Positions 63,767 to 64,000 of a stretch of DNA of 64,000 nucleotides are shown here, piece by piece. Location: assembly GCF_013373865.1 (NCBI RefSeq), contig NC_050467.1, forward strand, positions 31,872,896 to 31,936,895. The letters run 5' to 3'. A program made the translations under genes and the position numbers. Position 1 is the first letter of the stretch, and each line of letters opens with the position of its first letter. The notes below the pieces were generated by a model, which worked only from the letters and a program-made list of their open reading frames with translations, searched no databases and was not told where the DNA came from. The DNA is from Monomorium pharaonis (taxonomy: Eukaryota; Arthropoda; Insecta; Hymenoptera; Formicidae).

Positions 63767-64000
63767 TGCGCTAACATCGCGACGAACTAAGACACGTTTT
63801 CGCGCGCAAATTCTTTCATCACCGAATGCGAGTAAGTGACGACGGGCGGAAGTTCCGCGAATCGAACGACTCTATCGTTTCGCGTAATACGAGTTACCCG
63901 AATGCGAGTAGGTGTAACAAAATCTGAAATCACGTCAAAAGACACATTCGTTTACTTGTTTGTGAAGAAGCGTCGCGGACGGGATTTGTGCATTCCGAAC

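Larger units (their letters stand above)
42575..64000 (+). mobile_element. E6: Gypsy element with disrupted 3' LTR, right end outside window
   Basis: The 5' LTR is 42575-44552. Internal region 44553-52092 has gag, pol and ORF3, and a polypurine tract precedes the 3' LTR at 52093. The 3' LTR is split by E7 (52798-56139) and by the DNA transposon (56550-63766) and continues past 64000. When the two insertions are removed it runs base for base with the 5' LTR (52093-52797, 56144-56549, 63769-64000). Divergence by eye is about 1%. The left flank ACCT could be half of a TSD, but the right flank is off-window. Confidence 0.9.
52093..64000 (+). repeat. E6 3' LTR, interrupted twice and running out of the window
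   Basis: LTR pieces: 52093-52797, 56144-56549 and 63769-64000. They match 42575-43923 of the 5' LTR with few substitutions. Confidence 0.9.

Overview
The window is eukaryotic and looks like an insect genome, most likely an ant or another hymenopteran. The basis is spliced GT-AG genes, insect-type Ty3/Gypsy retrotransposons, Leu- and Arg-type tRNA primer sites, telomere-like CCTAA motifs and many MITEs. I see no ordinary host gene. Almost the whole 64 kb is transposable elements nested up to four deep, and most boundaries are fixed by target-site duplications (TSDs). Element names (E1-E7, families F and G) are mine.

Left part (1-24.9 kb). A partial family-F LTR (1-2154) is followed by AT-rich DNA, a family-G solo LTR (E3, 3429-4494) and a small MITE. 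E1, a minus-strand Gypsy element, then runs 4751-24866 with 2.2-2.3 kb LTRs and TSD ATAT. Its pol is broken by a deletion, frameshifts and a stop. Two elements sit inside it: a second family-G solo LTR (E2, 10611-11643, TSD AACT) and a complete plus-strand Gypsy element (E4, 13260-20754, TSD ATTC). E4 has LTRs with no difference seen and one intact 1629-residue gag-pol frame, so it is the youngest and possibly active copy.

Middle part (24.9-42.5 kb). This holds a hAT transposase remnant, a decayed minus-strand Gypsy element (E5), a 76-bp minisatellite split by a solo LTR of the E4 family, a broken gene with a YqaJ-like nuclease and a Ulp1-like protease, two tRNA-like polymerase III units, a possible LTR, microsatellites, a 147-bp tandem repeat, several MITEs (PIF/Harbinger-like, Tc1-like, Chapaev-like) and a 1031-bp Gypsy solo LTR (TSD ACAT).

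Right part (42.6-64 kb). E6 is a Gypsy element with 2-kb LTRs, gag, a long pol and a third ORF that crosses the polypurine tract into the 3' LTR. Its 3' LTR is split twice. A family-F solo LTR (E7, 52798-56139, TSD ACGT) carries a hAT MITE (TSD ATGCACGA) that itself holds smaller MITEs. A 7.2-kb DNA transposon (56550-63766, termini CACGGAAAAAA, TSD TG) resembles the CMC/EnSpm group. The transposon looks intact: it has an 838-residue zinc-finger transposase-like gene and an 11-exon gene whose first exons encode a SAM-like domain.

The most unusual points are the two-gene CMC-like transposon, small reading frames inside several unrelated LTR types (including tiny membrane-segment ORFs), extra domains in two pol genes, and insertion of family-F LTRs next to AACCTAA motifs.
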